From contig CP093829.1 in assembly GCA_033063855.1 (NCBI GenBank), positions 23,343,537 to 23,407,536 on the forward strand: DNA of 64,000 bases, read 5' to 3'. A program made the translations under genes and the position numbers. The DNA comes from Smittia aterrima (taxonomy: Eukaryota > Arthropoda > Insecta > Diptera > Chironomidae). The notes beneath the pieces are model-generated. The model did no database searches, was not told the origin of the DNA, and was given only the letters and a program-made list of their open reading frames with translations. Below are positions 46,815-59,536 of the stretch, in pieces. Every line of letters begins with the position of its first letter. Position 1 is the first letter of the stretch.

Positions 46815-47716
46815 ATGAAAATAAATATTGCGCTGCTTGCATTTGTAGCTAGTTTACTCGAAATTGCCTTCGGAGAAAATATTGTTGATCGATTCATAGC
46901 GAACGTTAACTTGCACAGCTCGAGTGAGGATACTTGGGGAACTCTCAAATGCAAAGCTACAATAATAACCTCGAGATATGTGCTGACGACTGCAACTTGT
47001 GCGACAGTAACTTCACCAAATTTTCTTTCGCTTCAAATGAATTTTCCCGAATGGAATCCTTGGGCACAAAGTGAGTCAAAGAGAAATCTATTGATTTCAG
47101 TAGAAACTAAATGCTTTGAATTTATTTAGGAAGTGGCCCAGTTGATGAGATCATTTTCCATCCCGACTATGTTCTGGGTAACAGAACATTCGCAAATATT
47201 GCGGTCATGCGTGTAAGTTTCATTTGAAATGAGAACTCTTCCGGATAGTGAACTAAATCTTCTCTCTAGTGGGTTCATCGATTTGACGTCACCGCAACAC
47301 GACCAAGGGTTCTCGGCAGTCTTCCAACGAATGGATCTTGTAATTTATTTGGATTTGGCTCAACAGCTGCAATGCCAACTCGTCATAGTATTGATGTGTT
47401 TAGCTCGGCATTGTGTGATCCACTTTTGCCTCGAGTCTTTTGTTCAGTTCTTCCGTCGACTAAACATGTTTCCTGTGGCGCGAGTGAAGGATCGCCAGTT
47501 GCATGCACTGACTACTCAGTCGACGGAATTCTATTGAATTCAGAGAATTGCACAGCAGTTGATGATGTCGGATATAGATTGAACTATCTCTCAATCGAGG
47601 AATTCGCTGAATGGATCGAAGAAGTCTCAGCTGCTAATCCTTCTTCAAAAAAGATTGTTTCTCTTATCTTATCATCAGTTGCAATTAGCTTAGCAAAGTT
47701 CATCGTCATTTACTAA
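46815..47716 (+). CDS. Serine protease homologue 4, catalytically dead, GPI-like tail
   Basis: Exons 46815-47070, 47130-47212 and 47270-47716, 261 residues. It has a signal peptide from MKINIALLAF. DRFIANV replaces the activation site. Triad: His57 to Thr (TTATC), Asp102 to Asn (FANIAVM), Ser195 to Glu (CGASEGSP). Exon phases (1, 0) match copies 2 and 3, showing common descent, but the protein is more diverged. The tail after EVSAANPSSKK is hydrophobic, as in the others. AATAAA overlaps the stop codon (47716-47721). A weak TATA-like CATAAA near 46751 and TCAATT near 46778 may form its promoter. Confidence 0.8.
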
Positions 47717-47721
47717 ATAAA

Positions 47722-49031
47722 ATTTTATTTTGATAAAAATAAGCGAAGTCGAAATAAATGAGCTTTGATATCTGAATTTCTTAATAGAACTTTCTTTTAT
47801 TTTTCTTTCACAATTTACAGAGCTTAGTTCGTTAATTTACTTATGATTCGTTTTATAAGTCATCAAGATTGAAGTGAATTCAAGTGGAAATGATGAGGGA
47901 AAATCTTTGTGCAAGTTTTCTCATCTCAAAGCTATGACGATTCACATTTCGTCGCTCATACAGAATAAATAAGTCCATCAGCTTCATTAGAAGCAAATGA
48001 AGCTTCTTTTGCCGGTCACTTGAAAACTTTTACTTAAAACAACAAACGGTAATTAACTTAAGAGAGCATCACAAAACCGCAATAATAATTACGAATAGTC
48101 AAACTAAAATTTCTCTAGATACGAGCATAATAATACTAAAGTTTTAGTCGTTTTTTGATATCAGGATAAACTTTTCTATTCGAAAGCTCCGAATCGATCC
48201 CTTTTGATCAATTAGCTTTCTCTCATCCAAGAGTTTTGAGGAGGGACAACAATTAATGTACATGAATTATTTGTAGAAAAATATTTTGTGGATCTGTCAG
48301 CATCTTCAAGTAAGTTTCTTGCATTAAGTTACGTTGTTTGAAATATACAATTATGATGGGAGTGTGAACGTTAGTTAAGTCACAAGATATTTTAGAAGCT
48401 TTTGAAAAGCTCTTCTGATTAAATTGAAGCTGTTCAGCGGAGACTTAACTGAACGATGATCGCCCAAACGAGATATTTGATTTATTATTCAATAATTTAA
48501 ATTCGTATTCATATTAATTTGACTGCAACAGAATTTCCGGGAAGGAAACTGGAGATTCTCACTTGCCTTTAAATAAAAAACAAAAGCTTAAAGCTTTTTT
48601 TACATTCTCAATCTCCAAAGACCTTTACGAACTTCCACGATAAAATTCTTAGAATTAACATGTCAATCTTTAGCTCGTCTGCTCGGATCTTATCACAACA
48701 TCCTCGAGCCTAAGTCTTCTCACCTTGATAATCCCTCATTCGCAAACCGTGCTCTCTTAAATGATTAATTGGATAAACTCGTATACGATTTGCTGAACGG
48801 TTTTTCTTTTCTTTTTTTTCTTTCTTTCTTGTCTGTCTACAATCTTGGAACTTTTTCACCATTTGTTTCACAATGTTCAGGAGTTTTTATGATTTTCCGT
48901 CAAAACGTGAAGATTAAAATTGTTTTTATTTTGTTGAAGGTCGTTAATGTACAATTAAAAATGCAAGAGGAAAAAGTTATGCTGGTAAACATTTATGATT
49001 TTTTGAAGAAGAATCCTCGACGAAATAATTC
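47722..49031. other. Spacer between convergent protease homologue 4 and Pde11
   Basis: No gene was recognised. On the minus strand this should carry the Pde11 3' UTR; an AATAAA (minus) lies at 48925-48930, about 100 bases beyond the Pde11 stop. The open frame 48769-49083 (+) is Phe/Leu-rich, overlaps the Pde11 last exon in antisense and is judged chance. Confidence 0.55.
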
Positions 49032-52000
49032 TCATTGGTCCATCACTTCATGTTGCCCTTCATTCTTCTTCCAGCTCGTGTAGCTGACGATGGTTGGCGT
49101 CTTGTACGACGTAATGAGACCGTTATTCGGCTTGATATAAGACGATGAGTAGAGCGAGTTGGCTGACGTGATGCAGTTTGGATCGATTGGAAATTTACCG
49201 ACAATCCTCGACATCAACGTGGAGTCATTGCTTGAAATGTTTGTGATTTCGTCGCCGTTGTTGTTATTGAAGTTGCAGCTATGATTATTATTCATACCTC
49301 CATTCATCGAATGTTGACTGTTCTTCCTGTTCTTGATGGTTTCCTGAGCTGTTTGAGCGAGTTCCATCCATTGCTTCTTATTCTCTTGAACTCCATCCAG
49401 CAATGGTTTCAGATCTTTCGATAAGTCAGCAAAAGCCTGAGGGACAATTGAAGAAGAGAAATGTTTATTGGATTTCTATCGAAGCGAAAAAAAAGAAAAA
49501 TAATCTCTCACCTCATAAATTGGTAAGCAAATCGAATCAATGAATCCGACTTGCATTGTTGGTAACTGATCTTCTTTCTCTCGGTTCATTATGTCAATGG
49601 GTGTGATGTTCAACTCATGACGTTCCATATCGCCTTGTTCGAAGAACTCTGAGCTGACAAGGTACGCGACACGCTTTTCAATTTCCCAAGGCTTCGTGAT
49701 AGCCGAAAGGTCACACACTGTCATGCTCATCGCACGCAATAACGAACGATTATCTTCATTCGTCCAATGGTCGTTTGACACTGTCGGTTTCACTAAGTTT
49801 AAAAATGGTCCTCGTTTTCTGTAATCAAATGATTTTTAGCTAAAGATTCGAAAGGGAATAAACTTAAATAGTCACCTAAAGTAAACAGCCAAGTCTGTCG
49901 ATAAAATTGCATCCTCAAGCACTCGAATCACTCGACTGTAATCTTCCGATGATAAATTCGAGAGAATTTGATTGCCCGGACTGTTGAGAATCATCAAGCA
50001 TTGATCAAAGTGATGATGTTCCATCGTCGATGTCGAATAAAGCTGTGCGAGGGGCGACGATGCTCTGAGGGTAATTGAATCGTAAAATATTCTGCGCCAG
50101 ATGCGACGAGAGAGAGAAATAAAAGCTTACTTGATTTGAAACGAGTTATTGGTGCCACGATGATCCAAATCGTGACACAAACAGCCAATCACTAGAGCAA
50201 GGCACTCAATTTCTCCGAACACCTTCCACCACTGAGTCGATGTGAGTATCGCGAACATCATCTGAGCGACGTTGAACGCGTGACGCCAATTATGATAAGT
50301 CACATGTCGATAGTTCTTCTTAACGCTCAGGAGCCATCGACAAAGCATCTCGTAGTCAATGTGGAACCGTTCGACCAGGTCTAGATCAAGGAACATTCGC
50401 AGACATGCTTTAAGAGTGTCATCGTCATCTAAATTCAGATCGTCAAATGCGAAATCGTGGAGTTGGAAATATGCTGATGATGGAATTTTGAGTCGCTGGG
50501 AGGAGAGAGAGAAATGTTTCGACAATGTGACGCAGATCATCATCATAAAAGCAGCAATAAAAGTTACCATTAAGCGAACAGCGTCATCTGTCGATGCCGA
50601 TGCATGATAGCTTAGAACCTCGAGTGTCACACTCTGCTTTGCCATTGCAACAATTGCTTTCTCATACATGTGCGTGTTATGAATTCCCATTCCACAAAAG
50701 ATTGCGAACGCTTCAACAAAGTTCTCATCGTTCTTGGTAAACGCCTGAGATCAACAAGTCGTTAGGATAATGTTCGATGATTGACATGACAGGAGAAACT
50801 CACCAGATCATCAAATTTATTGATCAGCTGAATAACTCCGATTATCTGACCCAACGAGTTCTTGATGGCCATGCAGAGAATGGATTTGTGCTTGAATGAT
50901 GTGTTCTCATCGACACTCGGATCAAATCGTGGATCCTCATAAGCATTTGGTATCGTTACAGTCTTTACGGAAAGAAGTCAATTGTTGTAAATGACCTGAG
51001 AGATTATCGTTAATGACCATTCGACTTACCTCACCGGTTGCAGCAACATGCCCCGTAATTCCGATGTTGATAGGGAAGCGCGATTCAAAGGGACTAGTTC
51101 GTGGCGCTTCGCCGTCTTCGTTGAGATCATCGTTAGCTTCAAAATCAAATACACGCGAAAAACTTCCTTTGGATGCTTCATGAACGAGCAGGATCTATTG
51201 AAAGAGGAAATAATTAGAAAATTGCGGTCAATTGGAGAGAGAACAACTCACCTGAACTCTTTGGCACTGAATTAAGCTTTGCATGTGTGTTAATATCCTT
51301 AAAACCATGTGTTCAATTGTACTTTGTTCCTCGAAAATCATTCGTGCCAAATCCAAAAGCACCTGATTCCGTTTCACTTCTAGCTGAGATTTCTCGTAGA
51401 GCTGGGCGTTACGTAAGCCAATACCACAGAATTGAAGATATGAGGCGAAGACCTATTGCCGAGATAAACAAAACTGAATTAATTGAGTGCGATTGCTGAG
51501 CTATAAATTCATGAAATTGTCTTTCGCATTTATCTGGGAAATTGAACATTAGCTCACTTCACTTTATCTCTTTACAGACGTCAGAGGAATCACATGAATT
51601 CATGATACGAAAGTTATGTGCATTCTTCGCTCGCGTGTCCATTCGGTCGTTTGTTGAAATGTATGTAAGTAATTTATTATTCTCTTGCGAGAGAGAGCTA
51701 AGCTCTGCTTCCTGTTTTACTTCCTCCAGTATTTGCGGAGGTTAAATATCAAGCTCGGATGTTTTAAGTTCATAGCATGAATAAAACATTTCATAAATGT
51801 AGAAGCGCTGAATCAAAAGACTCGAAGCGAAAGCTTTTTGGCATTTATATGCAAAATCTTTGAGCAAAGTCTCGGCCAATTTCAAAAGAAAAAGCTTTGA
51901 TTGTGTCGGAATGAGAACTTGGCACTTTTAACGTCAATTTGAATTAAAACATTAAATTTCATGTCTCTCACTCGCTGTTTGTTGAACAAGTTTCGAAATG

Positions 52001-55000
52001 TTGTCTTTTATGTTTCAAATTGATTAAAATTCAAAAGTTTCATGAAGAGGCGTACATACATTACATCTCGTGACATATCCGAGCTTGTTGCTTCTCTTGA
52101 AACTCACTCAAACAAATTAGTTTCAGTTATCACTGAACTTTCAAATCGACCCTAGACATCATCAGAAGTTTTCTCGGGAAGCTCAGCTTAACGAAGACAG
52201 AAATAGAATTCCAACCAATTACCGAAAAATAATTTTAGAAGTACTTTCCACAAAACAAGTTGAATGGAGTAAATTTCCGCAAGTAAACAAAACACGGATC
52301 AGTGGAAAAGTTTGTTGAAGAACCATTAGCAGCAAAAGTCTTCGAAAAAAACATTTAAAAAAAATCGCTCGCTCAGAATAAACTTCTCAACAATATTTAA
52401 GAGAATTCTGAAGAGTGGGGGTGGGAACGAACGCTCTCCGCCAGAATATTTCGTTGAGGAGAAGCTGAACATGAGTGAAAGCGTCAGAGAAGATTTGTTG
52501 CTGTGTTGGAAGCGAGGGAAACCTCAGCTTGAAGGGATCTAATTCGATACATGTTCTCAAGCTGTTGCTTCTTCAATCTCACGTCAGATAATCGATTGTA
52601 TGAACACAGCTCGATTGGAAAATAATCCGTTAAGCTTTCAACTGAACGGACATCAGCAATCGATTAGTGCTCTGCGGATTTTTGATTGATTGCTATTGAA
52701 AACTGCATTACAAGTAACTAAACAAACGCAATCAAAAACAGATTTGCTTTGAAATTGGAAAACTCACCTTCTCGTCATTCGTTGTGAAGCATTGGTCTCC
52801 ACCCAACTTGTTTATCACTTGCGCAACACCGATGACATCGCCTGAAGCATCTTTGATAGGCATGCAGAGGAGAGCTTTGGTTCTGTATCCAGTCTGTATA
52901 TCAACCTCGCGATTAAATCGTCCGTCCTGGAATAATCAGAAATAAAGTTGAATGCACTGACATTTGCAAGAGATTAATCGGAATCAACTTGTTATCCTCA
53001 AAACTTTTCCGTCTGACGACGAGAAACTTCTCCACATGAGATTTTGAGGAAATCTTTTCATTGAATGTGATTAATGTTTCATTATATTCTTGAAAATAAT
53101 TTTGCAACTCTGCGCACGATTCATCACAAAATTCTTTTGTGTACGCGAAAGCTTCAACGAACGAAAGCTCTATTTGGCTTCAGCATCTTGGAGGCGAAAG
53201 ACGATAACTGTCATGATTAATTATCTTCGTCGAGATGAGAAAAATGTCAGCTCAGCAGAACTTGAAGCTAATGTTTAATTAATAAATTCAACAAACAACG
53301 GGAAGTCTCGTGAATTTGAATTTTTGTTTTGGCAAAGCTAAAGCTAACTTGCAATGACGAACGAGACATCTCTCCCTTATTTGTCACACAGTTGCGAGAC
53401 GAGGAAAGAGGCAAATTAAAATTTATTGTCTCACAATTCATTTTAATTAAGCTCGCAGTAGAAAGGCTGAACAAAGTTTTCTCATTTCGAAAGCGAGCTG
53501 CTTAATTATGCAGCGTAGCTTCGAATTGAATTAAGGCTTTTAAAATGCAATATTTCAAGCTTAATTGCCATTGCCCGGCTGCTACCAATGAGAACATTTT
53601 CGACTTCACTCGACATTTATTAGGAAATCAAAGCTTCTCACAAAAGAAAATGTTTCAATTGAGTGCAAACTGCTCTTCGCGAAGAAATTTTCCACTCGAG
53701 CTCTCTTGCCATTGTAAAACATTCAGTGTCATTAATCTTCTGGGAGCTCTTGGGTTTCCTCATACGAGAGGTTAATGTAAAGGGTTTTACGATGTGTGTA
53801 CACCGAAGCTCAACTTATCAAAGCTTTCTCGGATGTAAATTTTCATCGCAAGAAGCGCAAGAGGGAACCTTTTAAAGGAGAAATTATCCGCTTTGCTCTT
53901 TCTTTTGATTTCTTCCGGTTAGTGAAGCTGAGCAGTAAAAACTTTTGCACTTATGCGGTACAACTAAACAAAGGCGAGAGAAAAGCTTTCATGAAAAAGT
54001 TTCCTTTCTCAAGTGATCAATTTTTGCTCGAAATGAAGCTGAAGCTTTGAATACTCTCCCTCACACTTATCGCCCACTTCAAAATACGAAACTTTTAATG
54101 CTCGACTAGTTTGGATAGTAAATGCTAACCGGCAACTCAAACTGTTACCGCAATTCCCAAATCCATTACCGTAATGCTCGTGCATCGTTTCAAAGCGAGT
54201 CAAGTTCAAGTTCGAACGGGAAAAGAAAAATGATTCACTAAGCACATCTCGAACAAAACTTTCAACAATACAAGAAAAGTTTTTCCTCCTCGGAATTGAA
54301 AACGAAATGATAAACATTTCTTTAAAGATTGTCTCAAGGTCATCGACGGACTTTATCGCTTGCTTCGCATCCTTTAAACATGTTTCATCTCTTCAAGCCA
54401 TTGAATTTTATGTGCGAGGACGAAAATAAAGTTTTAGTTAACTTTGGAAAGATGCCAGTAAAGCATTTCATCGAAGAATCGGTCGCTCAAGCTTTCAAAC
54501 TCCATATGTGATTATATTTTAACATTTTCGCTTATTTTTTCGATTTGCGACATTGCAATTCCTGCCATAAATTATTCCAAGCTCGAGAGCGACTTCAATA
54601 GAAGAAAACGTTTCTTTTTACAATGCATGAGACCGGAAGGGAAAGGAGACGAAGATAAATGATGGAAGCTTGATTTTACTAAATCCTGTCGAACGTCATT
54701 TTTTATCGAATTTGTTCGCTTCATTCGACTATCAAGTCGATTGTGGTAACCCAGTGACATGTTTGCTGATTCCATGGTCTGTCCATTCAGCCTTCGAACA
54801 TGAAGCTTAGCAAGAGAAATGACTAGCGATGTGTCATTAAGTTGTTACATGTAAAAACATTTCTAGGAAATAAATCGACGTACGGATGTAAAAACGATTG
54901 AGTTTCATTATTAAATTGACAGGATTTTCCATCTCATGGTCAAACATCATTCCGGGAGTCAAATAAATTGACTTCAGCTGTTACCAATTTTTGCCCCATC

Positions 55001-58000
55001 ATCATCGTCACTGTTACATAAAACTTTTCAGGTTGCTAAACCCTCGCAGACCTTCCGGGTGATGTGAATAAAAAAACTTTATTTGCTTCGGACGCTTTCA
55101 AAAAGAAAATTGTTCGAGGAAATTGAATTCTAAAAGCACAACAGAACAAACGAAACGAACAACAAGATAATCCCATAAAATTTTAATGTCCAAAGAGAAT
55201 CGGATTACAAAATTAAGTGGAGTAGAGTGGCGAGTGAAAACGAAGGGTTTCAACATAAATAGAATGTTTAATGACAATGCAGCAATGAGAATTCCTCGAA
55301 TGAACTCAGGAGATTCTCAATTTAATCCTCAATTTCATGTTCGTTCCGTTTGATGCTTCAGAGAGCTTTTGTACTGAATTCTCATAAGTCGATTAAATCT
55401 CGAAATCTCCTCAACAATAAACAATTGATGTTGACTCAAATCCCATCATTGATTCCATAAATAAGAGTTTTCCGATCAGCAGTTCAACTGATTTGTCGGA
55501 TTTTCCTTTACACCAATCAATCAATTCGAGAGAGAGAAACTTATTGACGATGACGAGTTATTTCAGCGCAGCCTTGACTCTCAACAGTCATCATGAATAT
55601 TTCAGCGCTTTGACAAAAAAAAATTGATTTTGGTTGAATTCCTCGTTGAAAGTTTATTGGAAATTGATTGCGTGGGTTTGACTCTTCTCTGTGATATAAC
55701 TCACCTGGTATGCATCCGGAATATTTACAGGTTCACCGCTCTCTGCTACATATCCGGCTATGCCCGTGCCCCAAGCTACACGAACTTCCTCCCTCAGATC
55801 CATCTCGGCCATTGTGCTTCGGGGACAGACATCAAAAAGTTTCGATACGAGACATCTGAAATGATGGAACATTAAAAGAAGATTAAACTGTGTTTGGACT
55901 TTTTTTTTTGTTTAAAGTTCACAACCGAAAGCGACTCTTAAATAATTTCTCGAGTAATTTATCTCCGTAATGATATTTTAAACCAAAGTGTCTGCGACTT
56001 TTAACGAAGTGCTTAGGAGGAGTTGAATTTACATTCCGACTTTATCGCCGCAAATGATTTATGGCGCAGTTAGTGAAATGTAACTTTAGATGCAAAAGTG
56101 AAAACTCATTGTGAATTTTAATTCGCTAATGGCGTGAAGTGCAAGCAGCTTGAGCTAGTTATCCTTGAGCGTGACTTCACACGAGTGGATCTTGAGTGCA
56201 ATCGTTAAATTTCATGACATCGTCGAGCGCTTCCCTTTAATATCCAACCTTGGAAGTAGAGAGAGCTTTTCGTTTGACCTCACGACTCATGTGAATCGCT
56301 TAATTTGAACCTTTTCATGATTTATTGAGCAGAACTCGTCGTCCGAAAACTTTCTATTAACTTGTCTAATGATATCAACATCAAGCTTTTGGTGTATCAA
56401 CATTTTTTGTTTTCGGCGACATCAAGATAAATTAGAGAGCTTTGTTATCTCTCGCGGTGGAGTCAGAGTTTCTCTCGCTTCGTATCGTTTCATCGAACAA
56501 CGTGCGATGCAAACTTTCCTCTTGCTGCGTATTGTTTTACTCTGCCAAATTAACAAGAGAAATAATGATGACATCTCAGTGATTAATGCTTGCAAGATAA
56601 ACTTGATGGAGGAGGAAAATCTGGCAGCGAACAGCGTGTTCGAATTTCCACTCGGCTGGCTCTCGTGGCTTAAGTCGACTCTTATTCTATCTCCTCATAC
56701 ATGATCCATACAGTTTAGTGACGAAGGATGATTTGTCAAGCTACGCATGAAGCTCTCTCGGAAAGTCTCGACACGATTGAGAACAAATTGGAGTCATTTC
56801 AGACGAGCTTGGATTATGATTCGCACTCATGCTGCATAATTTAAACTGATTTGTCAAAGGCTTTTTGCCGCTCGACGTGCTTGAATAAACACTTCGCTCT
56901 TTGATACATCCGATCGACCATGCAAATCATTTGAAATTTATTTGCGGAGAGCAAACATCTCTCGGGTGTTTACTCAAAATTCTGCTATTGTTTCATTGTC
57001 GATTTGCTCTTTTTGCGCTTCGCCGATTGCCTTGAGCGTCCAAACATTTCCCTCATTTCGCACCGAAGATTAAAAGATAAAAGAACATTGAGATCGTCTA
57101 AAGTAAACGATATTGAGTTTCCTGAAGCAAAATTCGCTGTGTCTTGTTTTCATCGCAAAAAGGTTTTGAATTAATTATGAAAGAGAAGAAGCTTTTTCTT
57201 CGTTTAATTTTGCGTCGCAATCGAATTTTATTTATTGAGTGGCAAACATTTCAAATAATCCCCAAGAAATTCCTTTGAACATTTCTAATCGAAAACTAGC
57301 GATGCGATTCATCAACACTATCCCTCCCACGTTTCCTTCGTTCGCTTGTTATTTCTCTTAAATGAGAAACGAATTTGCATCTAAAGAATTCATGAGAAAT
57401 ATGAAATATCTTTCAAGTGATAAACATGTTTCGACTCGTATCGGAGATCTAAAGAGTCGGAGGAACATCATAAGTTCATGCAGCGTATGACTTCGAGTTC
57501 GTAGTTGAAAAAGCGCATAAATATGAGAATGACTCATAAATTTCTTGCATCGAAGAGACTCATCAAGTGAACATAATTTTTATGACAAGCATCAAATGCT
57601 AAAAATAGAAACAGAATGCGACGGACATGAGAGGCATTCATAATAGTTGCGAGCAATAAAGAAATGAGCTGCGTATATCCCAAGGCGGCGAAAGCATGCA
57701 CAGAATCATTATTCATCATTCGAGAATACTACGACGAGAGGCCGGAAGATAAAAATGAAATTGTCAACATGAATATGAGTGCGATAAAACAACTGAAACT
57801 TTTGGCTGAGAGGCGCATTGCGAAATAAAGCAAAGCTTCCTGCGGAATAGATCATAAATGTATCTAGCGGGAGAGAGTGTGCAGGGCTCCGTTATACTCG
57901 AGAACTGTTCATCGTAAAAATGAAAATTAATTTCACTTTGCGCTTCATAAATTCACTTGAGACTGCGAAGTTATGAGCGAGACTTCAAGAGAAAAGCTTC

Positions 58001-59536
58001 GCGACAGAAGTGAAGCTCACGAATTCTTCGTCGCTTGAAAGGTCATTGAAAATAAAACTTTTTAAAACTCTCAAGCTTCAACTTGGAAGCGACAAAAGTT
58101 TGCTCAAAAATAAAACTTTTTTGGAAAAGCTTCCGCGGACGATTAAGCTCAAAGTATTAGCCAATTTAATTAATTAATTTCACCCCACGACTGAATAAAC
58201 AAACAGCCATAATTCAATTTCATTCTTTTTCCAAAGAAGAGTCTCGTGATGGAAACAAGGAAAGAAGAAGGAAAAATATTTAATGAGCATCATGTTTCAG
58301 CGATAAATGAAAGAAGAAAGAAAGGAAGAAAAGTTTCGCATCGACCATTGAACAATAACGAAGCGCATTAGAAGCTCAAGTCAGCTGAGCATAATTGATT
58401 GAAATTTTCAATTAACAGAACATCCGTTTCAAGCATTTATCTCTTCGAGAAAGATTATGTAATCGTTAAGTGGAGCTTACTTTTTCGGTCCATCACCAGC
58501 GGATGTGTTGCTTATTCTTCCTTGCACGAGGAACAGCGAACCGCGGTCAGCGTTGAGAAGAATCGAAACGTTCTGAAGGATTTTATGACAAAGCGACTTG
58601 ACGTCTAGCTCATTGCAAATGTCCTTGACCTGTAACAAACATAAAACACAATCATGATGAGAGAGAGTACTTTTAGGAGATTAAAAGCAAAAGCTGTCGC
58701 TCTAATTACCAGCTCGAAGATCATCTCCTTCTCGTCCAAATGCTTCAGTTCATTGCGCGACCGTCTCTGCGTTCTGTTAATACTACTTGATGTGCCGTTT
58801 TGGTTTTGTACGGATCCACTCATGGAATCGTTTTGTGAATTGATACTAAGGAAGGTTGGTGTACCGTCGATTGTGTTGACAATCGGCTTCAATAATCCGC
58901 CTCGCTCAAACTCCGAAGCTGAGATTTTTCTACGTGATGGATCGGATTTTGGATTGAAAATATGTTTAGCAAACTTTTTTTTTCGTGTGTTTCCAATTAA
59001 TCTCAATTTACCTGACTGGTGTGGTTGCTCCTGAGCCGCTACGAGATGAACATTGCTGTTGACTCACATGCGTCGGCGACGAGACGAGCATCATCATGTC
59101 ATTGCCCGCAATGTTTGAAGGCGAAGCATGAGCGACTAACCAAGAGTCCACGACATTCCTTGAAGCCTTTCTCATAAAATAATTTTGGGCAAACTCTTGA
59201 TTCTCGTCAAGCCACGACTCCATGCGCGCATATTCTGCATCGTAGTGATTCTGATGATGGTTTGAGCTCAGCTGGAGGGCATGAGGCACGCCTGACCGAT
59301 TGTTTTCGAGCCCCAAATTATTGCCCCCCTCCGCAGCGGGCATTCTCGTTTGGGGCTCTTCTATACTTCGTAGATGCAGTCCTGGAAGAAAGGAGACTAA
59401 ATGTTAATTTAAAACCACTCTTCATAATCAATCATTGTTTCCATCTTGTGCGGAGAAGAATCAGTCACAACCTACCTGGTTTTTTATTTTTCTTGAAACG
59501 ACAAGATGTGCTGAAATGACACATACTTTGGCCCAT
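49032..59536 (-). CDS. Pde11: Dual-GAF cyclic nucleotide phosphodiesterase Pde11
   Basis: Fourteen exons: 59536-59476, 59381-59012, 58929-58710, 58629-58481, 55855-55705, 52926-52768, 51452-51252, 51194-51030, 50962-50804, 50744-50568, 50495-50131, 50064-49876, 49818-49512 and 49436-49032; 1025 residues, all phases closing. PDE11 hydrolyses cAMP and cGMP. Seen: N-terminal DAEYARMESWLDENQEF and ISASEFERGGLLKPIV segments typical of insect Pde11, GAF-A (about 225-385, WGTGIAGYVAESGEPVNIPDAYQ split over exons), GAF-B (about 410-590), linker AKQSVTLEVLSYHAS, and a catalytic domain with YHNWRHAFNV (His near 672), CLCHDLDHRGTNN, EHHHF and MQVGFIDSICLP with the purine-selective Gln. The C-terminal tail is Asn/Ser-rich. 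The first exon, MGQSMC, could be N-myristoylated. Introns 4, 5 and 6 are 2.6, 2.8 and 1.3 kb; the rest are mostly 50-120 bases. Alternative first exons are possible. Confidence 0.93.
52927..55704. other. Large Pde11 intron 5
   Basis: 2.8 kb between GAF-A exons. No nested gene was seen; short open frames here have no domain and overlap one another on both strands. Confidence 0.7.
55856..58480. other. Large Pde11 intron 4
   Basis: 2.6 kb with no recognisable nested gene. The open frame at 56369-56704 (+) has no domain and is judged chance. Confidence 0.7.

Noticed and set aside
43240..47716. Active trypsin/chymotrypsin gene cluster
   Set aside because: None of the four has TAAHC, DIAL or GDSGGP; every triad position is substituted in register.
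50496..50567. In-frame extension of Pde11 between DAVRLM and RLKIPSS
   Set aside because: The 72 bases are open and a multiple of three, but have GT-AG ends and a pyrimidine-rich acceptor. The encoded hydrophobic stretch is absent from the PDE11 family, so it is taken as an intron.
53545..54511. Overlapping open frames in Pde11 intron 5
   Set aside because: They overlap in several frames, lack domains and splice sites, and have Phe/Ser/Cys-rich chance composition.
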